A DNA stretch of 47,963 nucleotides from JBNKWA01 sp050299555 (GTDB lineage: Bacteria > Pseudomonadota > Alphaproteobacteria > Rhodobacterales > Rhodobacteraceae): the NCBI GenBank assembly GCA_050299555.1, contig JBNKWA010000006.1, forward strand, positions 1-47,963, in the 5' to 3' direction. A program made the position numbers and the translations under genes. Below the pieces are notes generated by a model, which did not search any database, was not told where the DNA came from, and saw nothing but the letters and a program-made list of their open reading frames with translations. Shown here piece by piece: positions 1 to 8,473 of this stretch (within the stretch, counting starts at the first letter, position 1; each line of letters begins with the position of its first letter).

Positions 1-279
1 CCGCTGGACATGAGCTTTGCCGACGCTCTGGGCACCAGCCATACCGAGATGCCCGACGCCTATGAGCGGCTGATCATGGACGTGGTTCGCGGCAATCAGA
101 CCCTGTTCATGCGCGGCGACGAGGTCGAGGCCGCGTGGGAATGGACCGACCGCATCCACAAGCTGTGGGAGGTCGGCAAGGAACGTCCGCAGCAATACGA
201 TTCCGGCGGCTCGGGGCCGGACGACGCGCTTGCGCTTCTGCACCGGGACGGACGGCGCTGGCGCGAGATCACCGCTTGA
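1..279 (+). CDS. zwf: Glucose-6-phosphate 1-dehydrogenase, C-terminal fragment (cut by window edge)
   Basis: This is the last 92 codons of a gene whose 5' part lies left of the window; the frame is open through base 1. The visible end has the typical C-terminal stretch of G6PDH, including DAYERLIMDVVRGNQTLFMR and an EVEAAWEWTD segment. The enzyme oxidises glucose-6-phosphate to 6-phosphogluconolactone with NADP+. It ends at a TGA 37 bp before edd, which takes the pathway's later intermediate, so co-transcription is likely. No pgl (lactonase) lies between zwf and edd; it may be upstream of the window or elsewhere. Confidence 0.93.
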   Translation, partial: PLDMSFADALGTSHTEMPDAYERLIMDVVRGNQTLFMRGDEVEAAWEWTDRIHKLWEVGKERPQQYDSGGSGPDDALALLHRDGRRWREITA

Positions 280-316
280 CGCAGCGGCCGGGACGAACAC
301 AGCAACGGAGGCCGAA

Positions 317-2122
317 ATGAGCCTGAATGCCATCGTCGCGGATGTGACCGAGGTGATCCGCCGGCGTTCCAGCGAAAGTCGCGCCGCGTATATGGAGCGG
401 ATGGCGCGGCAGCGCGACGACGGGCCGCGCCGGGCGCATCTGAGTTGCGGCAACCAGGCCCACGCCTATGCGGCGATGGGCGAGGACAAGGCGGCGATGG
501 CCGAGGCGCGGGTGCCCAATCTTGGCATCGTCACCGCCTATAACGACATGCTGTCGGCGCATCAGCCCTACGAGACCTACCCGGCCCAGATCAAGGCGGC
601 GGCCCGCGAGGCAGGCGGCACGGCGCAGGTGGCCGGCGGCGTGCCGGCGATGTGCGACGGGGTCACCCAAGGCCAGTCGGGGATGGAGCTGAGCCTCTTC
701 AGCCGCGACGTGATCGCGCTGGCCGCGGCGGTGGCGATGAGCCACAACACCTTCGACGCGGCGGTCTATCTGGGCGTCTGCGACAAGATCGTGCCGGGCC
801 TCGTCATGGCGGCGGCGAGCTTTGGCCACGTGCCGGCGCTGTTCGTGCCGGCCGGGCCGATGACCAGCGGCATCGCCAACGACGAGAAATCCAAGGTCCG
901 CCAGCGCTTCGCCTCCGGCGACGCCACCCGCGAGGAACTGATGGCGGCCGAGATGGCCTCGTATCACGGCCCCGGGACCTGCACCTTCTATGGCACCGCC
1001 AACACCAACCAGATGCTGATGGAGTTCATGGGGCTGCACCTGCCCGGCGCCAGCTTCGTCAATCCCGGCACGCCCTTGCGCGACGCGCTGACCGCCGCCG
1101 CGGCCAAGCGGGCGCTGGCGATCTCGGCGCTTGGCAACGAGTATACGCCGGCCTGCGACATCCTCGACGAGCGCGCCTTCGTCAACGGCATCGTCGGGCT
1201 GATGGCCACCGGCGGTTCCACCAACCTGCTGATCCACCTCATCGCGATGGCGCGTGCGGCGGGCATCGCGCTGGTCTGGGAGGATTTCTCGCGGCTGTCG
1301 GACGCCACGCCGCTGATGGCCCGGGTCTACCCCAACGGTCTTGCGGACGTGAACCATTTCCACGCCGCGGGCGGCCTGCAGTTCATGATCGGCGAGCTTC
1401 TCGATGGCGGGCTGCTGCATCCCGACGTCAAGACGGTGGCCGGCGAGGGGCTGGCCCGCTACGCCGAGGAGCCGAAGCTGAAGGACGGCGCGCTGGTCTG
1501 GGGCGAGCGCGCGACCACCAGCCACAACGACCGGATCCTGCGGCCGGTGACCGCGCCGTTCCAGCCCTCGGGCGGGCTGTCGCTGATGCATGGCAACCTC
1601 GGCACCGGGGTGATGAAGGTCTCGGCAGTGGCCGAGGAGCGGCGGGTGATCGAGGCGCCGGCGAAGGTCTTCCACGACCAGGAGGAGCTCAAGGCCGCCT
1701 TCCGCGCCGGCACGCTGACCGGCGACTTCGTTGCCGTCGTGCGGTTCCAGGGGCCGAAGGCCACCGGCATGCCGGAACTGCATTCGCTGACGCCGATCCT
1801 CGCCGTGTTGCAGGACCGTGGCCAGAAGGTGGCGCTGGTCACCGACGGGCGCATGTCGGGTGCCAGCGGCAAGGTGCCGGCGGCGATCCATGTCAGCCCC
1901 GAGGCGTTGGACGGCGGCCCGCTGGCGCGGCTGCGCGACGGCGATCTTGTCAGGGTGGACGCCATGAAGGGCACGCTGGACGTGCTGACCGACGGCGCGC
2001 TGGACCGCGACCTCGCCACGGCCGACCTCAGCCGCTTCCAGAGTGGCAACGGCCGCGAGATGTTCGCCCAGTTCCGCGCTATCGTCGGCACCGCCGAAAC
2101 CGGCGCCAGCGCGGTGATCTGA
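317..2122 (+). CDS. edd: Phosphogluconate dehydratase (Entner-Doudoroff)
   Basis: 601-residue IlvD/Edd family dehydratase converting 6-phosphogluconate to 2-keto-3-deoxy-6-phosphogluconate. Visible family blocks are CDGVTQGQSGMEL (Cys113), YLGVCDKIVPG (Cys155), GTCTFYGTANTNQ (Cys222) and the C-terminal VTDGRMSGASGK. The cysteines fit the iron-sulfur ligands of the family, and the length is normal. I chose the ATG at 317 rather than the in-frame upstream codon at 230, because 317 follows a GGAG-type ribosome site (306-310) and gives the family's N-terminus; the longer form would overlap zwf. It sits in the order zwf-edd-PPOX-eda-pgi on one strand. Confidence 0.96.
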   Translation: MSLNAIVADVTEVIRRRSSESRAAYMERMARQRDDGPRRAHLSCGNQAHAYAAMGEDKAAMAEARVPNLGIVTAYNDMLSAHQPYETYPAQIKAAAREAGGTAQVAGGVPAMCDGVTQGQSGMELSLFSRDVIALAAAVAMSHNTFDAAVYLGVCDKIVPGLVMAAASFGHVPALFVPAGPMTSGIANDEKSKVRQRFASGDATREELMAAEMASYHGPGTCTFYGTANTNQMLMEFMGLHLPGASFVNPGTPLRDALTAAAAKRALAISALGNEYTPACDILDERAFVNGIVGLMATGGSTNLLIHLIAMARAAGIALVWEDFSRLSDATPLMARVYPNGLADVNHFHAAGGLQFMIGELLDGGLLHPDVKTVAGEGLARYAEEPKLKDGALVWGERATTSHNDRILRPVTAPFQPSGGLSLMHGNLGTGVMKVSAVAEERRVIEAPAKVFHDQEELKAAFRAGTLTGDFVAVVRFQGPKATGMPELHSLTPILAVLQDRGQKVALVTDGRMSGASGKVPAAIHVSPEALDGGPLARLRDGDLVRVDAMKGTLDVLTDGALDRDLATADLSRFQSGNGREMFAQFRAIVGTAETGASAVI

Positions 2123-2152
2123 GGCCGATCGGCGCGAGTTTGGAGACAGGCG

Positions 2153-2764
2153 ATGCAGTGGATCGAGGACGAGGCCGCACTTCGGGCGATCTACGACAAG
2201 GCGCCGGTGGCCGCCTCGACGGTCAAGGTGGCTGACCGGATCACGCCCCAATACCGCGCCTGGATCGAGGCGTCGCCGTTCTGCGCGCTGACGACGGTCG
2301 GCCCCGAGGGCACCGACTGCTCGCCCCGCGGCGATGCCGGCGCCGTCGCGGTGGTGCTGGACGAGGCGACGCTGGCCATCCCCGACCGCCGCGGCAACAA
2401 CCGGATCGATTCGCTGCTCAATATCGTTCGCGACGGCCGCGTCTCGCTGATGTTCCTGATCCCGGGCTCGGGCACGGTGATCCGGGTCAACGGCAGCGCC
2501 AGGGTGACGGCCGACGAGGCCCTGTGCCAACGGCTGGCCCACGCGGGCAAGCAGCCGCGCAGTGTCATCGTCATTGCCGTGGCCGAGGTCTATTTCCAGT
2601 GCGCCCGGGCGGTGATCCGCGCCGGGCTCTGGGATGCACCGGCGGTGGATCCCGACACGCTGCCGACGCCCGGCACCATCCTTCAGGCGATGAGCGTCGG
2701 CGACATCGACGGCGGCAGCTATGATTCAGACTGGCCCGGCCGCGCCGCCAGGACCATGTGGTAG
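2153..2764 (+). CDS. PPOX-fold FMN-binding protein (MSMEG_1061-like)
   Basis: 203-residue protein of the pyridoxamine-phosphate-oxidase-like split-barrel fold. The segment SPFCALTTVGPEGTDCSPRG near residue 41 and the IPDRRGNNRIDSLLNI block near residue 76 are typical of this FMN-dependent subgroup. The start has GGAGACAGGCG immediately upstream. It lies 30 bp after edd and 11 bp before eda, so it is embedded in the Entner-Doudoroff operon. The substrate is unknown. Its position suggests a link to sugar-acid or redox metabolism, but that is inference only; it could be a passenger that uses the promoter. Confidence 0.85.
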   Translation: MQWIEDEAALRAIYDKAPVAASTVKVADRITPQYRAWIEASPFCALTTVGPEGTDCSPRGDAGAVAVVLDEATLAIPDRRGNNRIDSLLNIVRDGRVSLMFLIPGSGTVIRVNGSARVTADEALCQRLAHAGKQPRSVIVIAVAEVYFQCARAVIRAGLWDAPAVDPDTLPTPGTILQAMSVGDIDGGSYDSDWPGRAARTMW

Positions 2765-2775
2765 GGAGAGACGCC

Positions 2776-3423
2776 ATGCCGATAACCGCCGCCGAAGCCT
2801 GCGCCCGCAACCGCGAGGTCTGCGCCATGGCGCCGATCGTGCCGGTGCTGGTGGTGAAGGACGCCGCCCATGCCCGGCCGCTGGCCGAGGCGCTGGTGGC
2901 CGGCGGCCTGCCGGCGCTGGAGGTGACGCTGAGGACGCCGGCGGCGCTGGATGCCATCCGCGCCATGGCCGAGGTGCCGGGCGGCGTTGTCGGCGCCGGC
3001 ACGCTGATCACGCCCGAGGACGTGAAAAGGGCGGTCGCCGCCGGGGCCAGGTTCGGCGTCTCGCCCGGCGCCACCGACAGTCTGATCGCCGCCTGCGAGG
3101 CCGAGGGGCTGCCGCTGCTGGCCGGTGCCGCCACCGCGACCGAGGCGATGCAGATGCTGGAACGGGGCTATGACCTCTTGAAGTTCTTTCCCGCCGAGGC
3201 GTCGGGTGGGGCGCCGGCGCTCAAGGCGCTGGCCTCGCCGCTGCCGCAGATCAGCTTCTGCCCCACAGGCGGGGTCAGCATGAAGAACGCCCCCGACTAT
3301 CTGGGCCTGCCGAACGTCGTTTGCGCCGGCGGGTCCTGGGTGGCGCCCGATGCCATGGTGGTGGCGGGTGACTGGGCGGGGATCGAAACATTGGCCCGCG
3401 AGGCCGCGGCATTGGAGCGCTGA
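2776..3423 (+). CDS. eda: KDPG aldolase (2-dehydro-3-deoxyphosphogluconate aldolase)
   Basis: 215-residue class I aldolase that splits 2-keto-3-deoxy-6-phosphogluconate into pyruvate and glyceraldehyde-3-phosphate. The family signatures are present: EVTLRT with Glu49, GAGTLITPEDV, the Schiff-base segment LKFFPAE with Lys136, and FCPTGGV. The ATG at 2776 is preceded by GGGAGAG and is preferred over the GTG at 2758, which would overlap the upstream gene. The stop is one base from the pgi start, so translation of the two is probably coupled. Confidence 0.96.
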   Translation: MPITAAEACARNREVCAMAPIVPVLVVKDAAHARPLAEALVAGGLPALEVTLRTPAALDAIRAMAEVPGGVVGAGTLITPEDVKRAVAAGARFGVSPGATDSLIAACEAEGLPLLAGAATATEAMQMLERGYDLLKFFPAEASGGAPALKALASPLPQISFCPTGGVSMKNAPDYLGLPNVVCAGGSWVAPDAMVVAGDWAGIETLAREAAALER

Positions 3424-3424
3424 C

Positions 3425-4987
3425 ATGGGCACCTGGGACGAACTGAAAGCATACCGCGCCGCGCAAAAGGGCGGCATCGCCGATCTCTTCGCCGCCGATC
3501 CGAACCGGTTCGAGAGCTTTTCCGCCAGCCTCGGCGACATGCTGCTCGACTATTCCAAGACCTCGATCGACGCCGGTGCGCGCACGCTCTTGCTGCGGCT
3601 GGCCGAGGAACGCGGCGTTGCCGCCCGCCGCGACGCCATGTTCGCCGGCGAGAGGATCAACACGACCGAGGACCGGGCGGTATTGCACACGGCGCTCAGG
3701 AACCTGTCGGGCCGGCCGGTGACGGTGGGCGGCGCCGACGTCATGCCCGGCGTGCTCGAGACGCTCCGCCGCATGGAGGTCTTTGCCGACGGCGTGCGTT
3801 CGGGCGCCATCTCGGCCCATGACGGCGGGCTTTTCACCGATGTGGTCAATATCGGCATCGGCGGCTCGGATCTCGGCCCGGCCATGGGCTATCTGGCCAT
3901 GGCGCCTTATGCCGACGGGCCGCGGGCGCATTTCGTCTCCAATGTCGATGGCGCCGACATCCACGACAAGCTGAAGGGGCTCGACCCCGAGCGGACGCTG
4001 GTGATCGTCGCCTCCAAGACCTTCACCACCATCGAGACGATGACCAATGCCGACACCGCGCGGGCCTGGATGGCCAAGGCGCTGGGCGAGCGTGCCGGCA
4101 CGCATTTCGCGGCGCTGTCGAGTGCGGTGGACAAGACCACCGCCTATGGCATCGACCAGGCCCGGGTCTTCGGCTTCGAGGACTGGGTCGGCGGGCGCTA
4201 TTCCATGTGGGGGCCGATCGGGCTCAGCCTGATGCTGGCCATCGGGCCGGGCAATTTCCGCGCCTTTCTCGAAGGTGGCGCGGCCATGGACGCGCATTTC
4301 CGCGAGGCGCCGTTCGAGGCCAACCTGCCGGTGCTGCTGGGCCTCGTGGGCATCTGGCACAACAATGTCTGCGGCTATCCGACCCGGGCGGTGCTGCCCT
4401 ACGACCAGCGGCTGAGCCGGCTGCCGGCCTATCTGCAGCAGCTCGACATGGAATCGAACGGCAAGCGGGTGGCGCTGGACGGCACCGCGCTTGAGCGCTC
4501 CTCGGGGCCGGTGGTCTGGGGCGAGCCGGGGACCAACGGCCAGCACGCCTTCTACCAGCTGATCCATCAGGGCACGGCGGTCATTCCCTGCGAGTTCCTG
4601 GTCGCCGCCCGTGGGCATGAAAGCGATCTTGCCCACCAGCATGACCTTCTGGTGGCGAACTGCCTGGCGCAGTCCGAGGCGCTGCTGCTGGGTCGCCCGA
4701 CCGCCGACAACCCGCACCGGGTGTTCCCCGGCAACCGGCCCTCGACGACGCTGATGTACCGCTGGCTCGACCCCAGGACCTTCGGGATGATCATCGCGCT
4801 CTACGAGCACCGGGTTTTCGTCGAGGGCGCGATCTGGGGCCTCAACAGCTTCGACCAGTGGGGGGTAGAGCTTGGCAAGGAACTGGCCAAGGCCATGCAG
4901 CCGCTGGTCGAGGGCAGGACGGCGCCCGATGGCAAGGACGGCTCTACCGCCGGCCTGATCGGGCATCTGCGGGGCCTCAGGGGCTGA
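3425..4987 (+). CDS. pgi: Glucose-6-phosphate isomerase
   Basis: 520-residue phosphoglucose isomerase interconverting glucose-6-phosphate and fructose-6-phosphate. Signatures include VNIGIGGSDLGPAMGYLAM, EPGTNGQHAFYQLIHQGT and the C-terminal GAIWGLNSFDQWGVELGK, all in the expected order. Length is slightly short but within family range. It starts one base after the eda stop. Being in the Entner-Doudoroff operon, it can feed fructose-6-phosphate back into the pathway, making a cyclic route possible. The 517 bp after its stop hold the first repeat cluster. Confidence 0.96.
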   Translation: MGTWDELKAYRAAQKGGIADLFAADPNRFESFSASLGDMLLDYSKTSIDAGARTLLLRLAEERGVAARRDAMFAGERINTTEDRAVLHTALRNLSGRPVTVGGADVMPGVLETLRRMEVFADGVRSGAISAHDGGLFTDVVNIGIGGSDLGPAMGYLAMAPYADGPRAHFVSNVDGADIHDKLKGLDPERTLVIVASKTFTTIETMTNADTARAWMAKALGERAGTHFAALSSAVDKTTAYGIDQARVFGFEDWVGGRYSMWGPIGLSLMLAIGPGNFRAFLEGGAAMDAHFREAPFEANLPVLLGLVGIWHNNVCGYPTRAVLPYDQRLSRLPAYLQQLDMESNGKRVALDGTALERSSGPVVWGEPGTNGQHAFYQLIHQGTAVIPCEFLVAARGHESDLAHQHDLLVANCLAQSEALLLGRPTADNPHRVFPGNRPSTTLMYRWLDPRTFGMIIALYEHRVFVEGAIWGLNSFDQWGVELGKELAKAMQPLVEGRTAPDGKDGSTAGLIGHLRGLRG

Positions 4988-5005
4988 ACTCAGGCGCCTC
5001 CGCAG

Positions 5006-5076
5006 CGTCCCCACTGGCGTCCCTACAAGAACGACAATGATATCAATGTGTTGCAAGGCGTCCCCATGGGGACGCC
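5006..5076 (-). repeat. Palindromic repeat unit 1 (minus orientation)
   Basis: Read on the minus strand, this unit has the palindrome CGTCCCCATGGGGACG (5059-5074, extended to a perfect 20-bp palindrome at 5057-5076). A 32-bp AT-richer spacer follows, then two heptamers, AGGGACG and GGGGACG, whose starts are 12 nt apart. It is the most diverged unit: the spacer has ATTGAT but not the GTCAAG word, and one heptamer has lost a G. It lies just downstream of pgi. Confidence 0.85.
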
Positions 5077-5125
5077 TGGCTCGGCGCCGATCGGGCTCGG
5101 CGACGCGGGGTGCCGGTGTCTGGGG

Positions 5126-5207
5126 CGTCCCCACAAGTGTCCCCACGGGAATTGCAGGAATTCCAATGCCTTGACCCCCCGTCCCCATGGGGACGCTTGT
5201 GGGGACG
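5126..5207 (-). repeat. Palindromic repeat unit 2 (minus orientation)
   Basis: On the minus strand this has the palindrome CGTCCCCATGGGGACG (5180-5195), a 33-bp spacer containing GTCAAGGCATTGGAATTCC, then two heptamers (GGGGACA, GGGGACG) at a 12-nt period. A further GGGGACG lies on the plus strand at 5201-5207, again exactly 12 nt from the palindrome's own GGGGACG half. Spacer length and content match units 4 and 5, about 30 kb away. Confidence 0.88.
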
Positions 5208-5210
5208 GTG

Positions 5211-5263
5211 GATCGCGCCCGGGCCGCTCCCCGCCCGCCCACCCTCGCGCCCCGGGCGCGATC
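5211..5263. repeat. G4-loop hairpin, copy 1
   Basis: Perfect 13-bp inverted arms, GATCGCGCCCGGG (5211-5223) and CCCGGGCGCGATC (5251-5263), enclose a 27-nt loop. The loop carries CCCCGCCCGCCCACCC (5229-5244), which on the minus strand is GGGTGGGCGGGCGGGG, a four-run quadruplex motif with one-base loops. The loop core is nearly identical to copies 2 and 4, while the arms are not. It follows unit 2 directly. The remaining sequence to the next gene (5264-5504) holds one lone palindrome and some GC-rich inverted repeats, with no gene that I can support. Confidence 0.88.
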
Positions 5264-5351
5264 GGCGCGCCGTGGGAGGGTTCGGGAGCGGGTTTCGGAG
5301 GTCGCCTTGGCGCTCCCGCGGGACCCCGAGCGACTGCGGGCGGCTGGTGGC

Positions 5352-5369
5352 GCGTCCCCATGGGGACGC
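5352..5369. repeat. Solitary copy of the 16-bp palindrome
   Basis: The perfect 18-bp palindrome GCGTCCCCATGGGGACGC stands alone. I see no 33-bp spacer or phased heptamers on either side. It may be a decayed unit or a minimal form. It lies 135 bp before the aminotransferase start codon, the only copy close to a downstream gene's 5' end. Confidence 0.85.
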
Positions 5370-5504
5370 ACCGACCGCCGTTCGGGGCCGGACGGCCGCC
5401 CCGGTCCGGTGGTCGCGAACGTCTTGCCGCGCGTCGTCCGGCCTCTTACGGCCGGCCGGCCGAGCGTGTAGGGTCCGGCCCGGTCACCGCCCGGATTCGC
5501 ACCC

Positions 5505-6710
5505 ATGAACGTCGCCCTTTCGCCCCGCATGTCGCTGATCAAGCCGTCGCCCACGGTGGCCGCGGCGCAGCGGGCCATGGAGCTGCAGGCGGCCGGCCGG
5601 CCGATCATCTCGCTGACCACCGGCGAGCCCGACATGCCGACCCCCGCCCATGTTCAGGAGGCGGCCATAGACGCCATGCGCGCCGGCCAGACCCGCTATA
5701 CGGCCGTCGACGGCACGCCAGCACTGAAGGACGCGGTCCGCGCCAAGTTCGCGCGCGAGAACGGCCTCGACTATGCAAGCGACGAGGTCATCGTCACCGC
5801 CGGCGCCAAGCAGGCGGTCTTCAACGCCGTTCTGGCCACCATCGGGCCGGGGGACGAGGCGATCATCCCGACGCCGGCCTGGGTCAGCTATATCGACATC
5901 GTCAAGCTGGCGGGCGGCACCCCGGTGGAGCTGCCCTTCGGCCCCGAACACGGCTTCAAGGCCAGCGCCGAGGCCATCGCCGCGGCGATCACGCCGGCCA
6001 CCCGGATGATCATCCTGAATTCGCCCTGCAACCCGACCGGGGCGGTGCTGTCGGCGGAGGAGCTGGAGGCGATCGGGGCCTGCCTCGAAGGGCGGCCGGA
6101 TATCCTGGTCATCTGCGACGACATCTACGAGCACATCCTCTACACCGGGCGCCCGTTCGCCACCCTGGCCCAGGTCTGCCCCGAGCTGAAGCCGCAGGTG
6201 GTCACCGTCAACGGCGTCTCCAAGGCCTATGCCATGACCGGCTGGCGGATCGGCTATGCCGGGGGCCCGCGCCACGTCATCGCGGCGATGAAGGTGTTGC
6301 AGGGCCAGTCCACCACCAATGCCAATTCCATCGCCCAGGCAGCGGCGGTGGCGGCGCTGAACGGCGGGTCCAACACGGTCGAGGAAATGCGCCAGGCCTT
6401 TGCGCGCCGGCGCGAAGCGATGCTGGCCAGGTTCGGCGCCATGCCGGGGATGACCGTGCACGCGCCCGACGGGGCCTTCTATCTCTTCATCGGTGTCGCG
6501 GGCCTGATCGGCCGGGCCACGCCCGCCGGCGGCACCCTGGCCGACGAGGCGGCGGTGGTGGAGTATCTGCTGGAGCAGGCCAATGTCGCCCTTGTCGGTG
6601 GCGCCGGCTTTGGTCTGTCGCCCTATATCCGGCTTTCCTACGCCGCGGCGGACGAGACACTGGAGGCGGCCGCCGACCGCATCGCGGCGGCGCTGTCGCG
6701 GCTGGGCTGA
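5505..6710 (+). CDS. Class I/II PLP-dependent aminotransferase, aspartate type
   Basis: 401-residue fold-type I aminotransferase of the aspartate/prephenate aminotransferase group common in alphaproteobacteria. Seen are TTGEPDMPTP near the N-terminus, LNSPCNPTGAV around 171-181, CDDIYEHI and the PLP lysine segment VNGVSKAYAMTGWRIGY with Lys240. It probably transfers the amino group between aspartate or an aromatic precursor and a 2-oxo acid; exact specificity cannot be read from the sequence. Its stop overlaps the next start by one base (TGATG), so it is coupled to the TonB-like gene. Confidence 0.9.
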   Translation: MNVALSPRMSLIKPSPTVAAAQRAMELQAAGRPIISLTTGEPDMPTPAHVQEAAIDAMRAGQTRYTAVDGTPALKDAVRAKFARENGLDYASDEVIVTAGAKQAVFNAVLATIGPGDEAIIPTPAWVSYIDIVKLAGGTPVELPFGPEHGFKASAEAIAAAITPATRMIILNSPCNPTGAVLSAEELEAIGACLEGRPDILVICDDIYEHILYTGRPFATLAQVCPELKPQVVTVNGVSKAYAMTGWRIGYAGGPRHVIAAMKVLQGQSTTNANSIAQAAAVAALNGGSNTVEEMRQAFARRREAMLARFGAMPGMTVHAPDGAFYLFIGVAGLIGRATPAGGTLADEAAVVEYLLEQANVALVGGAGFGLSPYIRLSYAAADETLEAAADRIAAALSRLG

Positions 6711-7663
6711 TGCTGGCGGCGGCCTTTCGTGCTCCGGCGCTGGTCGCCTCGGCCGGGCTGCATGCGGCCGCGCTGGGGGTTGCGGTCAGCCTTGGCACGG
6801 CGCCGGACATCTCGTCGGGCCGGCAGGACGTGCTGACGGTGTCGCTCGATCCAGCGGTGGCAGCGGAGTTGGCGCGTGCCTTTGCCGGCGAGCCGATGGC
6901 AGCCGAGCCGCCGGAGGCAACCCTTGCGCCGGCGGAGGATGCCCATGCCGTGCCGCCGGAGGCCACCGCCGCTCCGGCGTCGCAGCGCGGGAAATCGGCG
7001 CTGGCGCAGGCGGACCAGGGCGACGCCCCGCCCCGTCGATTGCCGTCGCCGCCGATTGTCGCCGCAGTCGCCATGGCGACGGCGGGGCTTGCTCCGGTTG
7101 CCGAGGACGACGGTCTGGTCCCGCCGGCGTCAAACTCTACCGTGCCCGAGCTGGCGGCGGTGCCGGTGCTTCCGGCGGCCGCGCCGCCGGCGGAAACCCC
7201 CGAACCGCCGCGGACCTCGGTGGCGCTTGCGGTTTCGGCCCGCCCCCTGCCGCGCAACGATTCGGAGGTGGTCGAGCCAAGGGAGGCCCCGGTCCGTGCC
7301 GCGCCGCAGGTTTCCCGCGCTGCGGCCGATGCATCCTCGGCTGCCACCGTCGCCTCGGCGCCGGCTGCCGCAGCACCGGCTGCCGCAGCGCTGGGCGACC
7401 GCTGGGCGGCCGGTGTCGCCCGTGCCGTCGATCGGGCCAAGCGCCCCCCGGCCCGCGCCGGCCTTGCCCGGGGCCGCAGCGTGATCGCGGTCACCCTGAG
7501 CGCCGAGGGCCGGGTCATGGACCTGCGCCTCGCCGCATCAAGCGGAGCCTCGCTTCTGGACGATGCCGCCCTGGCGGCCGCCCGTGGTGCGGCCTTCCCC
7601 CCTGCGCCAAAGGGTTACCCGGCACGCAGTCAGGCGTTTCGCATTCCGGTGGTCTTCCGATAG
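6710..7663 (+). CDS. TonB-family protein
   Basis: 317 residues. A short hydrophobic N-terminal segment (about 6-30) acts as a membrane anchor. A long Ala/Pro-rich low-complexity linker (about 50-235) follows, then a C-terminal TonB-like domain starting near DRWAAGVARAVDRAKRPP, with VIAVTLSAEGRVMDLRLAASSG and the closing IPVVFR typical of TonB C-domains. TonB proteins transmit inner-membrane energy to outer-membrane receptors. No ExbB/ExbD is adjacent, so its partner must be elsewhere or it is a structural relative. The start overlaps the aminotransferase stop by one base. Confidence 0.8.
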   Translation: MLAAAFRAPALVASAGLHAAALGVAVSLGTAPDISSGRQDVLTVSLDPAVAAELARAFAGEPMAAEPPEATLAPAEDAHAVPPEATAAPASQRGKSALAQADQGDAPPRRLPSPPIVAAVAMATAGLAPVAEDDGLVPPASNSTVPELAAVPVLPAAAPPAETPEPPRTSVALAVSARPLPRNDSEVVEPREAPVRAAPQVSRAAADASSAATVASAPAAAAPAAAALGDRWAAGVARAVDRAKRPPARAGLARGRSVIAVTLSAEGRVMDLRLAASSGASLLDDAALAAARGAAFPPAPKGYPARSQAFRIPVVFR

Positions 7664-7687
7664 GCTGCGCTGACAGGGCGCGGTGAC

Positions 7688-8473
7688 ATGATCGAATTCG
7701 GCGAGAAGCGGCTGGTTCTAGCGGTGCGCCATCCGGGGCGGGTGGTGCTCTATCTGCGCTTTTTCGACCGCAACACGGCGCACTGGCGTTACCGGGCGGT
7801 GGCGTCGCGGGACGAGACCAGCGGCGAAGTCAGCGATTTCGGGCGGTTCAGCAGCCAGAACCGTGCCAGCTGCGACCGGGCGCTGAAGGCGCTGGCAACG
7901 GTCGAGGCGATGGTGCCGCGTCCGGCGCTGATGGATGCGGCCCGGTTTCTGCCCTTGGGCAAGATCGACGCGGAACTGGCGCTGAACCTCAGCCTGCAGG
8001 CGGATTTCTTCCGCTTCTTTCAGGTCAATGCGCTGATCGTGCGCCGATACCTCGATGCACCCGCCCCACCGCCGGTGGCCTTCAACCAGGCGGTCCCGGC
8101 CTATAACCTGATGCTGGCCCTGGACCTGCGCGACGAGATGGCGGCGGCACTGGTTCGTGACTGGGCGCCACTGATGGCGGCGGTGGCCGAACCGGGATTT
8201 CGCGACGATGCCTATGGCCATGCCGCCGGCGCCATGCGGGCGGTGGCCGACATGCGTGAACGCCTGGGCGAAGCGGAGCATGCTCTTCAGCCCTTGGAGC
8301 GTTCGCTGCAGCTTGCGCCGGGGCCGGCCCGCGCCGCCCGGGTGGTTGCCCTGCTCAGGCGCCTGGGGCGGTCCGAGGAGGCCGGGCGGCGGTTGCGCGC
8401 GTTCCGCGAGCGCTGGCCCGAAGCGCAGGAATTGGGTCGCGGCAAGACCGTCGCCGACGAAGCGGCGGAATGA
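7688..8473 (+). CDS. Protein of unknown function, helical C-terminus
   Basis: 261 residues, not recognised. The N-terminus is beta-like with a charged, aromatic-rich start (residues 1-55). The middle is rich in Leu/Phe (LNLSLQADFFRFFQVNAL), and the C-terminal 80 residues (MRERLGEAEHALQPLERSLQ and on) resemble a pair of TPR-like helices. There is no signal peptide or clear membrane span. It sits 24 bp after the TonB-like gene, and its stop overlaps the following glycosyltransferase start by four bases (ATGA). This strongly suggests it works with that enzyme, perhaps as a cytoplasmic partner. Confidence 0.75.
   Translation: MIEFGEKRLVLAVRHPGRVVLYLRFFDRNTAHWRYRAVASRDETSGEVSDFGRFSSQNRASCDRALKALATVEAMVPRPALMDAARFLPLGKIDAELALNLSLQADFFRFFQVNALIVRRYLDAPAPPPVAFNQAVPAYNLMLALDLRDEMAAALVRDWAPLMAAVAEPGFRDDAYGHAAGAMRAVADMRERLGEAEHALQPLERSLQLAPGPARAARVVALLRRLGRSEEAGRRLRAFRERWPEAQELGRGKTVADEAAE

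Noticed and set aside
269..2542. 757-codon open frame on the minus strand opposite edd
   Set aside because: It is the antisense shadow of edd. GC-rich codon bias suppresses stops on the opposite strand; the protein is Arg/His/Gly-rich with no recognisable domain. The same holds for the long frames opposite pgi, ahcY, kpsC, recJ and leuA.
5048..5508. Open frames through the first repeat cluster with repeated VPMGT, PHGDA or SPWGR peptides
   Set aside because: The peptides are just the palindrome CGTCCCCATGGGGACG read in different frames. The conserved feature is DNA symmetry and spacing, not a reading frame, and no ribosome site or domain is present. Equivalent frames at 34719-35253 are rejected for the same reason.
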